Shown here: piece after piece, positions 51,893 to 60,499 of the stretch
Numbering within the stretch: the stretch's first letter is position 1
How the letters are laid out: every line of letters starts with the position of its first letter
Source of the DNA: Kitasatospora sp. MAP12-44
Lineage (GTDB): Bacteria > Actinomycetota > Actinomycetes > Streptomycetales > Streptomycetaceae
Length of the DNA: 64,000 nucleotides
Direction of reading: 5' to 3'
NCBI RefSeq assembly: GCF_029892095.1
Contig: NZ_JARZAE010000004.1
Span: 2,604,001-2,668,000, forward strand
Made by a program: the position numbers and the translations under genes
The notes under the pieces: model-generated
What the model was told of the DNA's origin: nothing
Databases searched by the model: none
The model's input: the letters and a program-made list of their open reading frames with translations, nothing else

Positions 51893-52465
51893 ATGGACGC
51901 GATGAGTGTCATCGTGATCGTGGGTACAGCGGTACTCGCGCTCGCACTGGGCTGGGGGGTCGTCCGGGCGTACAACCGGCTGATCAGGCTGCGCAATCAG
52001 ACGCAGGCGTCGTGGGCGCAGATCGACGTGCAGCTGAAGCGGCGCCACGACCTGATCCCCAACCTGGTCGAGACCGTCACCGAGTACGCCGACCACGAGC
52101 GCGGCACCTTCGAGGCGGTCACCGCCGCCCGCGGCGCCGCCGCCTCCGGCGGGCTCGGGACGGCGCAGCGGGCCCAGGCGGAGGGCCAACTCACGGCCAC
52201 GCTGGCCAAGTTGCTCGCCACCGCCGAGGCCTACCCGCAGCTCAAGGCCGACCGGAACTTCCTGCGCCTGCAGAGCGAGCTGACCGGCGCCGAGGACCGG
52301 ATCGCCTACGCGCGGCAGTTCTACAACGCCGCCGTGCAGTCCTACAACACCGCACTGGAGACCTTCCCGAGCAACCTGGTGGCGGGGCTCGCCAGCCACG
52401 CGCCGAAGGAGTACTTCGAGGCCGAGGCCGCCACCCGCGAGGCCGTCCAGGTCAGCTTCCGGTGA
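51893..52465 (+). CDS. LemA family protein
   Basis: A 190-residue protein. One N-terminal membrane helix (SVIVIVGTAVLALALGWGVV) precedes a helical bundle with the LemA signatures RLIRLRNQTQASWAQIDVQL, RRHDLIPNLVETV and RQFYNAAVQSYNTALETFPSNLVAG. LemA proteins are membrane-linked and of uncertain function. ATG 51893 follows a G-rich Shine-Dalgarno. The stop overlaps the DUF2207 gene start (GTGA), the usual partner of LemA. Confidence 0.92.
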   Translation: MDAMSVIVIVGTAVLALALGWGVVRAYNRLIRLRNQTQASWAQIDVQLKRRHDLIPNLVETVTEYADHERGTFEAVTAARGAAASGGLGTAQRAQAEGQLTATLAKLLATAEAYPQLKADRNFLRLQSELTGAEDRIAYARQFYNAAVQSYNTALETFPSNLVAGLASHAPKEYFEAEAATREAVQVSFR

Positions 52466-54021
52466 GCGCACCGGAGGAGTTCGCCGCCGCCGGCGCTGCC
52501 GCCCTGCTCGGTTGGCTGCTGGCCTTCGCGCTGGCCCTGCTCGCCACCCGCAACGGCACCGTGGTGCCCGCCCCCGCCACCCAGGAGCTCGGCGACCAGC
52601 CGGAGCCACCCGCCGTGGTGAGCCTGCTCGCCGCCGACTGGCGCTCGACCGCCCACGCGGCCGAGTCGACGCTGCTCGACCTCGTCGCGCGCGGGCACCT
52701 CGAACTGCGCCAGGCCGGCGACGACCCGGCCGACACCACCGTGCACCTCACCAGCCACTCCCCCACCGTGCTGCGCCCGTACGAGCACCGCGTGCTGGCC
52801 CGGGTGACCGCCCAGGCGGGGGCCGCCGGCGCGCCGATCGGCGCGATCGCCTTCCGCGACGCCAAGCAGGCCGTCGGCTGGCACCTGCGGTTGCGCCAGG
52901 AGATCATCGCCGAGGCCCGGCTGCGCGGGCTGTCCCGCCCGCGCTTCAGCAAGGCGCTGATCCTGGCGCTGTTCACCGGCACCTTCGTGCCGGCCGTGCT
53001 GCTCGGCCTGGCGGTGCTGGCCCTCGGGCATGCGCACAGTGTCCGGCCGGCGTTCGCCGTCGGCGCGCTGACCGTGCTGGTCCTCGGCTGGCTGGGGCAG
53101 CGGGCGATCGGCGAGCGCGCCACGCCGGCTGGGCTGGCCCGGGCCGGGCACTGGCAGGGCGTGCGGTCCTGGCTGCGGGCGCACGAGAGTTTCGCCGAAC
53201 TGCCGCCCGCCGCCGTCACGGTGTGGGAGCGCTATCTGGCGTACGGGACGGCGCTGGGCGTCACCACCCGGGCCGCCCGGCTGCTGGACTTCGGCAACGG
53301 CGACCGCCACCGGGTCTGGTCCGGCTACGGCGGCAGCTGGCGCGAGGTGCGGATCCGCTACCCGCGACTGCGCCCCGGCTACGGCGCCGCGCCGAGCGGC
53401 CTGCGGCGGCGGGCGCTGGCCGCGGCCACCGTCGCGGTCGGCGGGCTGCTCTTCTCGCTGCTCCGCCAGCCGAGTTGGGCGGTGGCCGACGGGCCGCTCT
53501 CGGCGGACTCGCTGCGCCGCCCCGGGCTGCTGCTGGTCATCGGCTGGATGCTGATCGCCGCGCTCGCGCTCGCGGTGGTCGGCCGCTTCAACCGCCCGAC
53601 GCTCACCGCCTGCGTGCTCGCCGGGATGCTCGCCAGCGCCGTCCTGCGCAACGGTGCGCGGCACGCGATGGAGGGCCCGCTGGTGGGCGAGTGGGTGGTG
53701 ATCGGCGTCTTCGCGGCGCTGGCCGGCTACTTCCTCGTGCTGGCCGCGCTCGACGGGCGCAGCAGCGCCACGCTCACCGGCGAGGTGCTGCGGATCGAGT
53801 CGCGGCACAATCCGAAGTGGCCGAACTTCCTTGCGCTGGACGACGGTTCGACCGACCGTACGGTCGCCTGGGCGCTGCCGGGCCCGGCGGCGGGCTTCGC
53901 GACCGGCAGCACCGTGCGGGTGACGGTGTCCCAGGTCACGCACCGGGTCCGGGTCGTCCAGGTGCTGGCCCTCGGCGCGGACTACCAGGCGCAGCAGCGC
54001 GAGCCCAGCCCCATCCCGTAA
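52462..54021 (+). CDS. DUF2207-like membrane protein
   Basis: A 519-residue protein. The first helix (AGAAALLGWLLAFALALLAT) is followed by the cytoplasmic block VVSLLAADWRSTAHAAESTLLDLVARGHLELRQ, typical of DUF2207 C-terminal regions. Two membrane helices follow near 165-215, then a segment with LPPAAVTVWERYLAYGTALGVTTR. More membrane helices and a beta domain end it (VTVSQVTHRVRVVQVLAL). The usual secreted N-terminal DUF2207 domain seems absent, so it is a shortened form. It is coupled to the LemA gene. Function unknown. Confidence 0.82.
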   Translation: MSAPEEFAAAGAAALLGWLLAFALALLATRNGTVVPAPATQELGDQPEPPAVVSLLAADWRSTAHAAESTLLDLVARGHLELRQAGDDPADTTVHLTSHSPTVLRPYEHRVLARVTAQAGAAGAPIGAIAFRDAKQAVGWHLRLRQEIIAEARLRGLSRPRFSKALILALFTGTFVPAVLLGLAVLALGHAHSVRPAFAVGALTVLVLGWLGQRAIGERATPAGLARAGHWQGVRSWLRAHESFAELPPAAVTVWERYLAYGTALGVTTRAARLLDFGNGDRHRVWSGYGGSWREVRIRYPRLRPGYGAAPSGLRRRALAAATVAVGGLLFSLLRQPSWAVADGPLSADSLRRPGLLLVIGWMLIAALALAVVGRFNRPTLTACVLAGMLASAVLRNGARHAMEGPLVGEWVVIGVFAALAGYFLVLAALDGRSSATLTGEVLRIESRHNPKWPNFLALDDGSTDRTVAWALPGPAAGFATGSTVRVTVSQVTHRVRVVQVLALGADYQAQQREPSPIP

Positions 54022-54028
54022 AAGGAGT

Positions 54029-56104
54029 TCAGAGCGTGCGGCCCTCGTTGTGCGGCACGTGTTCGTGGGGCGTGGGGTCGGGCCGGTCGTGCGGGTCGCC
54101 GCAGAGGTTGTTGCTGAGCCGGGTGAGCAGCTCGGCGAGGTCGGCGAACTGCTTCTCGTCCCAGTCGCCGCACAGCTGGGAGAGCTGCGAGCGCCGGGCC
54201 GCGAGCAGCCGTACGGCCACCGCCTCGCCCTCCTCGGTGAGCCGCATCGGCAGGCCGTTGCGGTGGGCCAGGCCGCGCCCCTCGACCTCGCGGGCCGCCG
54301 CCTCGACCACCTGCGGCGGCACGATCCTGTGCTCGGCCAGCTCGGCCGGCTCGACGGCGCCCTGCCGGTGCATCTGCAACAGCAGCCAGCTGGAGGCGGG
54401 TTGCAGGTCGAGGCCGGCCTCGGCGGTGATCCGCCGGTAGAGGTCGCGGCGCGCCTCGCGGGTGTTCAGTACGGTCAGCGCCCGGGCGATCTCGTCCACC
54501 GAGGAGCGCTCCACCGGGTTGAAGCCGATCCCCTCGCCGAGGTCCGGGGCGGTGACGGTGGCCCGCAGCGGCTGCTCGCGGATGAAGAGCGCCAGCACGA
54601 AGGCGACGGCCGCCACCGGCACGGCGTAGAGGAAGACCTCGGTGATCGACGCGGCATAGGCGTGCAGCACCCCGTGTGCGACCTGCGGCGGCAGGCTGTG
54701 CACCAGGTGCGGGTCGGAGGTGATCCCGCTCGCCGAGAAGCCCGCCGGGAGGTGCACGCCCGCCAACGCGTCGCGCAGCCGCCGGTTGAGGCCGCTGGTG
54801 AAGATCGCGCCGAAGATCGAGACGCCGAAGGAGGCGCCGATCGAGCGGAAGAAGGTGGCGCCGGCGGTGGCCACCCCGAGGTCCTGGTAGCCGACGGAGT
54901 TCTGCACGATCAGCACCAGCACCTGGAGGACCAGGCCGAGGCCCAGGCCGAAGACCAGGAAGTACAGGCTCATCTCCAGCGTGCTGCTGTTCTCGGTGAG
55001 CCGGGAGAGCAGCAGCAGACCGACCGTCACCACCGCCGTCCCGGCGATCGGGAAGATCCGGTAGTGGCCGGTGCGGGCGACGATCTGGCCGGAGCCGATC
55101 GAGGTGAACAGCATGCCCAGCACCATCGGCAGCATGTGGATGCCGGACAGGGTCGGCGAGACGCCCTGCACCACCTGAAGGAAGGTCGGCAGGAAGGTCA
55201 GCGCGCCGAACATCGCGAAGCCGACCACGAAGGAGATCACCGCGACCAGGCTGAAGGTGCGCGAGGCGAAGAGCCGGGGCGGCAGCACCGGCTCCTCGGC
55301 CTGGCGCTCGACGAGGACGAAGGCCGCCAGCAGCACGAGGCCCAGCACCCCCAGGCCGATCACCTGCCAGGACGCCCACGGCCAGGTCACCCCGCCCAGC
55401 GAGGCCATCAGGACCAGGCAGGTGGCCACCGAGGCGATCAGGAAGGTGCCCAGGTAGTCGATCCGGTGCTGCCGCTTGGTCTCGGTGGTGTGCAGCACCG
55501 CGGCGATGACGGCCAGCGCGACGATGCCGATCGGCAGGTTGATGTAGAAGACCCAGCGCCAGGAGAGGTTGTCCACGAAGAGCCCGCCGAGCAGCGGGCC
55601 GAGCACGCTGGTGGCGCCGAAGACGGCGCCGAACAGGCCCTGGTACTTGCCGCGGTCCCGGGGCGGTACCAGGTCGCCCACGATCGCCTGGGTAAGAACA
55701 ATGAGGCCGCCGCCACCCAGGCCCTGCAAGGCCCGGAAGGCGATCAACTCGCCCATGTTCTGGGCGACTCCGCAGAGCACCGAGCCGATCAGGAAGATCA
55801 CGATCGAGGCCTGGAAGAAGCGCTTGCGGCCGTACATGTCGCCGAGCTTGCCCCAGAGCGGGGTGGCGGCGGTGGAGGCCAGCAGATAGGCGGTGACCAC
55901 CCAGGAGAGGTGTTCGAGGCCGCCCAGGTCGCTGACGATGGTGGGCAGCGCGGTGGAGACGATGGTCTGGTCGAGCGCGGCGATCAGCAGGGCCAGCAGC
56001 AGCGCCCCGATCGGCACCCAGAGGTTGTGGACACCCGCCTCGGGGGAGACCAGCGGTCCGGGCGGCGCGTCGGTACGTCCGGGATCGGCAGCCGGGTCCG
56101 CCAT
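54029..56104 (-). CDS. MFS DHA2 exporter with fused C-terminal winged helix
   Basis: A 691-residue protein. Residues about 25-540 are a 14-helix EmrB/QacA-type drug:H+ antiporter with LDQTIVSTALPTIVSDLGG, WGKLGDMYGRKRFFQ and SVLGPLLGGLFVDN. Residues about 560-680 add a cytoplasmic MarR-like winged-helix region (ASSWLLLQMHRQGAVEPAEL, then GLPMRLTEEGEAVAVRLLAA) of unknown purpose, perhaps sensing or DNA contact. ATG 56104 has AGGAG about 7 nt upstream. It exports toxic compounds. Confidence 0.88.
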   Translation of the reverse strand: MADPAADPGRTDAPPGPLVSPEAGVHNLWVPIGALLLALLIAALDQTIVSTALPTIVSDLGGLEHLSWVVTAYLLASTAATPLWGKLGDMYGRKRFFQASIVIFLIGSVLCGVAQNMGELIAFRALQGLGGGGLIVLTQAIVGDLVPPRDRGKYQGLFGAVFGATSVLGPLLGGLFVDNLSWRWVFYINLPIGIVALAVIAAVLHTTETKRQHRIDYLGTFLIASVATCLVLMASLGGVTWPWASWQVIGLGVLGLVLLAAFVLVERQAEEPVLPPRLFASRTFSLVAVISFVVGFAMFGALTFLPTFLQVVQGVSPTLSGIHMLPMVLGMLFTSIGSGQIVARTGHYRIFPIAGTAVVTVGLLLLSRLTENSSTLEMSLYFLVFGLGLGLVLQVLVLIVQNSVGYQDLGVATAGATFFRSIGASFGVSIFGAIFTSGLNRRLRDALAGVHLPAGFSASGITSDPHLVHSLPPQVAHGVLHAYAASITEVFLYAVPVAAVAFVLALFIREQPLRATVTAPDLGEGIGFNPVERSSVDEIARALTVLNTREARRDLYRRITAEAGLDLQPASSWLLLQMHRQGAVEPAELAEHRIVPPQVVEAAAREVEGRGLAHRNGLPMRLTEEGEAVAVRLLAARRSQLSQLCGDWDEKQFADLAELLTRLSNNLCGDPHDRPDPTPHEHVPHNEGRTL

Positions 56105-56329
56105 CGGGGTCTCCTTGCTGTGCGGGATCGCCCAGATCCGGGCGAGTCGACAAACCGATGATCTGACTATTAATCCGATTCCCCATCGTGTCAGGTTTGC
56201 CCCGGTTTGCAGTACTGGACTGGGCCATCCGTAAGTGCTGCAAGGGAAATCGGCTCTGTTCGGCTCCGGCGGCGTCCTGCATAATCGGGCGCGTTCGACC
56301 CCAGTCAGCGATTCGAGGAGGAACGGCCC

Positions 56330-57259
56330 ATGCCGGGACAGCATTGCCCCGCATGCGGCGCCGCACAGACCGGCTACGGCTGCGGCTGCCTCGCTGATTC
56401 GGACGTCACCGACACGGCGGTGCTGCCGCTGATCGAGGGCCCGCCGCTGGTCCGGCCGTACGTCCCGGAGGTCGCCATGACCGGCGATCAGGCTGACGAC
56501 CCGTACGGCACCGCGGTCCTCCCCCCGCTCCCGCCGATGCCCATGGCGTCACCGCCGTTGCCGCCGTCACCGCCGTCCCACGGCGCACCGCGCGAGCTGG
56601 GGCTCTTCCCGATCGCCGCAGCGCCCGAGACCGCGCCCAGGCGGGGCGGCTCGCGCCGCGCGGGACGGCGGCGCAGCCGCACGCTGACCATGGTCGGCGC
56701 GGGGGCCGGCGTGGTCGCGCTCGGCGTCGGCCTGGCCTTCGCCTTCTCCTCAACGCCGACGCCGCACCAGGACTCGCTGGAGCCGCTGCCGAGCAGCGTC
56801 CCGGACCTCGCCCCGAGCGCCACCGCGAGCGTCGCGCCCACCAGCGCGGCGCCCACCCTGGCGCCCAGCACCCCGCCCGCGAGCTCGGCCAGACCGTCGC
56901 CGTCCCGCACCAGAGCCAGCGCACGTCCCAGCACCCAGACCCCGATCTCGGTCACCAGCGCCCCCGCGCCCACCAGCGCCCCGCCGGTCACCAGCGCCCC
57001 ACCCAGCCCCACGGACAGCCCGACCGACTCGCCGCAGACGCTCAGCTACGGGATGAGCGGGCCGCAGGTGTCGAGCCTGCAGCAGCAGTTGGCGGCCGCC
57101 GGCTGCGGCCGGCACCTGCACAGCGGGGTCTACGACGACGCGACCACACAGGCGGTGATCAACCTCCAGCAGACGAACGGCCTCAACCAGGACCAATCCG
57201 GTGTCTACGGCCCGGAGACCCGCCAGGCCCTGGAGAGCGGCGCCAACTGCATGCAGTAG
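56330..57259 (+). CDS. Peptidoglycan-binding membrane protein with N-terminal zinc ribbon
   Basis: A 309-residue protein. Residues 5-20 hold a four-Cys cluster (HCPACGAAQTGYGCGC) that should bind zinc in the cytoplasm. A Pro-rich part and an Arg-rich membrane stop lead to one helix (TMVGAGAGVVALGVGLAFAF, about 118-140). Outside lies a Ser/Pro/Thr stalk, then a PG_binding_1 domain (about 240-305: YGMSGPQVSSLQQQLAAAGC, VYDDATTQAVINLQQTNGL, GVYGPETRQALES). It links the membrane to the wall. The ATG has a strong GAGGAGGAA Shine-Dalgarno. It might act as a sensor of wall state. Confidence 0.88.
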   Translation: MPGQHCPACGAAQTGYGCGCLADSDVTDTAVLPLIEGPPLVRPYVPEVAMTGDQADDPYGTAVLPPLPPMPMASPPLPPSPPSHGAPRELGLFPIAAAPETAPRRGGSRRAGRRRSRTLTMVGAGAGVVALGVGLAFAFSSTPTPHQDSLEPLPSSVPDLAPSATASVAPTSAAPTLAPSTPPASSARPSPSRTRASARPSTQTPISVTSAPAPTSAPPVTSAPPSPTDSPTDSPQTLSYGMSGPQVSSLQQQLAAAGCGRHLHSGVYDDATTQAVINLQQTNGLNQDQSGVYGPETRQALESGANCMQ

Positions 57260-57267
57260 CAGGTAGG

Positions 57268-57846
57268 TCAGCCCGCGACGGCCTCGACGAGGCTGATCCC
57301 CGCCAGCACCAGCATCGCCGCCGCCGCGACCCGGATGATCACCTTCATCGGCACGTGCTTCAGCAGCTTCTGCCCGCCCAGGATCGCCAGACCGCCCACC
57401 GCGCACAGCGCCAGCCAGGCCCCCAGGCCGACCGAGAGCGGATCGGCGTACTTGGCGGCCAGGTTGGCGGTCATGATCTGGGTCAGGTCGCCGAACTCGG
57501 CCACCGCCACCACCACGAAGCTGGTCCCGGCGACCTTCCAGAAGCCGCTGGAGGACGGCTCCTTGGCCTCGTGCGCCTCCTCGTCCTTGTGGAGCAGTAG
57601 CATCACGGCGCCGGCCAGGAAGAGCAGCCCGCTGACGCCCTCGACCCAGCGGTGCGGCAGCAGGGCCAGCAGGCTGCCGGCCGCCAGCGCCAGGCCGACC
57701 TGGACCGCCATCGCCGCCGCCACTCCGGCGAAGACGTACGCGGCCCGGTAGCGGGTGCCGAGCATCAGCGCGGCCAGCGCGGTCTTGTCCGGCAACTCGG
57801 CCAGGAAGATGATGCCGAAGGTGACGGCGAATACGGTCAGGTCCAT
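57268..57846 (-). CDS. GDT1/TMEM165 (UPF0016) family manganese exporter
   Basis: A 192-residue membrane protein with six helices in two halves. The duplicated signature is visible as AELPDKTALAALML in the first half and AEFGDLTQIMTANLAA in the second; these acidic sites bind Mn2+ or Ca2+. A cytoplasmic loop (KDEEAHEAKEPSS) joins the halves. Family members such as MneA remove excess manganese. ATG 57846 is the natural start (MDLTVFAVTFGIIFLAELPD). A yybP-ykoY manganese riboswitch lies directly upstream, which strongly supports the substrate. Confidence 0.92.
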   Translation of the reverse strand: MDLTVFAVTFGIIFLAELPDKTALAALMLGTRYRAAYVFAGVAAAMAVQVGLALAAGSLLALLPHRWVEGVSGLLFLAGAVMLLLHKDEEAHEAKEPSSSGFWKVAGTSFVVVAVAEFGDLTQIMTANLAAKYADPLSVGLGAWLALCAVGGLAILGGQKLLKHVPMKVIIRVAAAAMLVLAGISLVEAVAG

Positions 57847-57893
57847 CAGAGTCGGTGTCCCTATGGTCGGGCTGCCCGACCGGTCGGCCTCAT

Positions 57894-58044
57894 AAAAAAA
57901 GAGACCTCGGCCCGACAGCACTGGTCATGATCACAGCACTGCGGCCGAAGGTCTCGCCGACACCCACGGATAACGGGTGTCCCGGGCGCCGGGCCCCAGC
58001 AAGGCGGCCAGTATGTCGACGGTCCGGTGGAGGGCTACTCCCCT
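57894..58044 (-). promoter_or_regulatory. yybP-ykoY manganese riboswitch with intrinsic terminator
   Basis: On the minus strand, AGGGGAGTAGC (58044-58034) opens the element as in yybP-ykoY RNAs. The middle holds GC-rich helices, and then comes GGCGAGACC. The arms 57955-57943 (GAGACCTTCGGCC) and 57912-57901 (GGCCGAGGTCTC) form a terminator hairpin followed by seven T (57900-57894). Mn2+ binding should favour the antiterminated form and let the GDT1-family exporter be made. The element begins right after the stop of the upstream FetB-like gene. Confidence 0.82.
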
Positions 58045-58833
58045 TCAACGCCCCCACTCTACCGGACGCCGTACCAGGCCCCGCCCCACCAGCTCGAGCA
58101 CCACCACGATCGCCACCGCCTCCACCGCCAGCAGCGCGACCAGGACGAAGAGTTGCACCGCCCCCGCCGCCACCGGCGAGGAGCCGCCCAGCAGCATGCC
58201 GACGAACGCGCCTGGGAGGGTCACCAGGCCGACCGTCCGGGTCTGGTCCAGGGCGGGCACCAGTGAGGTGGCGGCGGCCGGGCGGCAGATCTCCAGACGG
58301 GCGTCCCGGTCCTCGAGACCGAGTGCCAGCGCGGCCTCCACCTCGCCGTGCCGCTGGGTCAGCTCGTCCAGCGCCCGACGCCCGGCCAGCGAGGTCGCGG
58401 TCAGCCCGCCGCCGATCAGGATGCCCGCCACCGGGACGATCGACAGTCCCTTGAGCGGCAGCAGCCCCGCGCCTATCAGCAGCGCGAGCACCGGCAGCAC
58501 TCCGGCGCCGATTGGGGCGGCCGCCCAGGCCCAGCTCCAGCCCGGCGCGTCGGTCATCCGCCGCCCGGCCGTGCGCACCGCCACCGTGAACATCACCAGG
58601 ACGAAGAGCGACGTCGACCAGAGCGCGTGCACCACCCAGGTGATCACAAAGGCGACCGCCGCCAGCTGCACCACCGCCCGCAGCCCGGCCCGCGCCACCG
58701 CGTGGCCCTGCCCGAGCATCCCCCACCCGGCCACCGCCACGGCTATGACCAGGAAGAGCACCATCGCGACCCCGAGTACCGGGGTGACCGGGAACAGCTG
58801 GTTGCCGACGGAGGCGGCGGCGAGCGGCGGCAC
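58045..58833 (-). CDS. FetB/UPF0014 family ABC-type metal export permease
   Basis: A membrane protein of about 262 residues with seven helices. Signatures are GRALVRAGLRAVVQLAAV-like text near residues 45-60 (ARAGLRAVVQLAAVAFV), RTAGRRMTDAP, PVAGILIGGGLTATSLAGRR and DQTRTVGLVTLPGAFVGMLLGG. E. coli FetB with FetA exports iron. No FetA ATPase is adjacent. GTG 58833 avoids overlap with the mannosyltransferase; GTG 58860 is an alternative start that would overlap it by 22 bp. Together with the manganese exporter just downstream it suggests a metal-handling transcript, though the riboswitch would separate their control. Confidence 0.85.
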   Translation of the reverse strand: MPPLAAASVGNQLFPVTPVLGVAMVLFLVIAVAVAGWGMLGQGHAVARAGLRAVVQLAAVAFVITWVVHALWSTSLFVLVMFTVAVRTAGRRMTDAPGWSWAWAAAPIGAGVLPVLALLIGAGLLPLKGLSIVPVAGILIGGGLTATSLAGRRALDELTQRHGEVEAALALGLEDRDARLEICRPAAATSLVPALDQTRTVGLVTLPGAFVGMLLGGSSPVAAGAVQLFVLVALLAVEAVAIVVVLELVGRGLVRRPVEWGR

Positions 58834-58838
58834 GGCGC

Positions 58839-60428
58839 TCAGATCCAACTGACGAACCACATGTGGTCACGCCAGACACTCGTGGGGACGACCTGGCCGG
58901 TGTACAGCGGCAGGAAGTAGGCGAAGCAGACCACCACGGCCAGCACGATCGCCCCCGCCGCCGCACCGCCGATCGCGCGCCGGCGCGCGGAGCAGCCGGC
59001 CGGCCCGAGCATCGCGCCCAGCATCTGGGCCACCGCCAGGCAGAGGAAGGGGACCAGCACCACCATGTAGAAGGAGAAGATGGTCCGCTCCTGGAAGCCG
59101 AACCAGGGCAGGTAGATCGCCGCCACCGCGCACAGCACGGCGCCCGAGCGCCAGTCGCGCCGGAAGAACCAGCGCCACAGCAGGTAGACCAGTGCGAAGC
59201 AGGCCGTCCACCAGAGCAGCGGGGTGCCGAGCGCCAGGATCTGCGCCGTGCAGCCGCCGACGGCCTTGCAGCCGTGCTCGCCGACGTTGGAGTTCTCTAC
59301 ATACATGGAGACCGGGCGGCCCTGGACCAGCCAGCTCCACGGGTTGGACTGGTACTGGTGCGGCGAGGTGAGCGTGGTGTTGAAGGTGTACATCTCCGCC
59401 TGGTAGTGCCACCAGCTGCGCAGCGCCGCCGGGAGCAGGCCGGGGCGGCCGTCGGCCCAGTGCCGGTCGTAGCCGCCGCTGGTGGCGAACCAGCCGGACC
59501 AGGCGCTGAGATACGTCAGGGCGGCCACACCGACCAGCGAGAAGAAGGCCGGCGCCGCGTCGCGCCGCAGCATGCTGCCCAGCGGGTGGCGGGCGCCGGC
59601 CTTGCGGCGGGCGGCCTGGTCCCACAGGACCGCCAGCAGGCCGAAGGCGGCCGTGATCTGGAGGCCGTTCCACTTCACCGAGCAGGCCGCGCCGAGCAGC
59701 AGCCCGGCCGCCAACCGCCAGGGCCGCAGCCCCAGCCGCACCCGGTCACCGTCGACGCCGTCGACGCCGGTCATGCGGGCGATCCGGGCCCTGGTGCGAT
59801 CGCGGTCGATCAGCAGGCAGCCGAAGGCGGCCAGGACGAAGAACATCAGGATGCCGTCGAGCAGCCCGACCCGGCTCATCACGAACTGCAGGCCGTCCAC
59901 CGACATCAGCAGCGCGGCCGTGCAGCCGATCAGCGTGGAGCCGAAGAGCCGGCGCCCGATCCGGGCCAGCATCAGCACCGAGAGGGTGCCGAGCAGCGCG
60001 ACCATCACCCGCCAGCCGAAGGGGTGCAGGCCGAAACCCCACTCCCCCAGCGCGATCACCCACTTGCCCAGCGGCGGGTGGGCGACGAAGGCCGGCTCGG
60101 AGGAGAGCGGGATGATCTGCGGCACGGCGAGGATCTGGTCGTTGGCGATGAGCGGCCAGGTGCCCTCGTAGCCCTGGTGGAGCAGCGACCAGGCGTCCTT
60201 GGGGTAGTACGTCTCGTCGAAGACGAAGGCGTTGGGCAGCGCGAGGTTCCAGAACCGCAGCACCCCGGCGAAGACCGCCACCGCGATCGGGCCGATCCAG
60301 TCGGCGTACCGGGTCAGCCAGGGCACCCGCCGGGTCAGCGCCGCCAGCACGGGCGGGCGGGTGCCGGCCGAGCCGCCGGCTTCGGGGGCCACTACATCGG
60401 GCCGCTCGGTGACTGCCGTTTCTGCCAT
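58839..60428 (-). CDS. pmt: Protein O-mannosyltransferase (GT39)
   Basis: A 529-residue membrane enzyme with about 11 helices. The catalytic loop has FDETYYPKDAWSLLHQGYEG (the DE pair), then FVAHPPLGKWVIALG, the GT-C HPP motif and SVKWNGLQI. The C-terminal part has NSNVGEHGCKAVGGCTAQILALGTPLLWW. It transfers mannose from polyprenyl-phosphate mannose to Ser/Thr of secreted proteins. In Streptomyces Pmt modifies exported lipoproteins and phage receptors. Ser/Pro/Thr-rich secreted proteins in this window (for example at 15682 and 56330) are plausible targets. It lies just upstream of the FetB-like gene. Confidence 0.92.
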   Translation of the reverse strand: MAETAVTERPDVVAPEAGGSAGTRPPVLAALTRRVPWLTRYADWIGPIAVAVFAGVLRFWNLALPNAFVFDETYYPKDAWSLLHQGYEGTWPLIANDQILAVPQIIPLSSEPAFVAHPPLGKWVIALGEWGFGLHPFGWRVMVALLGTLSVLMLARIGRRLFGSTLIGCTAALLMSVDGLQFVMSRVGLLDGILMFFVLAAFGCLLIDRDRTRARIARMTGVDGVDGDRVRLGLRPWRLAAGLLLGAACSVKWNGLQITAAFGLLAVLWDQAARRKAGARHPLGSMLRRDAAPAFFSLVGVAALTYLSAWSGWFATSGGYDRHWADGRPGLLPAALRSWWHYQAEMYTFNTTLTSPHQYQSNPWSWLVQGRPVSMYVENSNVGEHGCKAVGGCTAQILALGTPLLWWTACFALVYLLWRWFFRRDWRSGAVLCAVAAIYLPWFGFQERTIFSFYMVVLVPFLCLAVAQMLGAMLGPAGCSARRRAIGGAAAGAIVLAVVVCFAYFLPLYTGQVVPTSVWRDHMWFVSWI

Positions 60429-60499
60429 GACCCCACCGATGTCGACGCGCTGACCAACCGGGCTGACCCTATGTCCCGGTGGCCAGCTCCGTCACCCTC

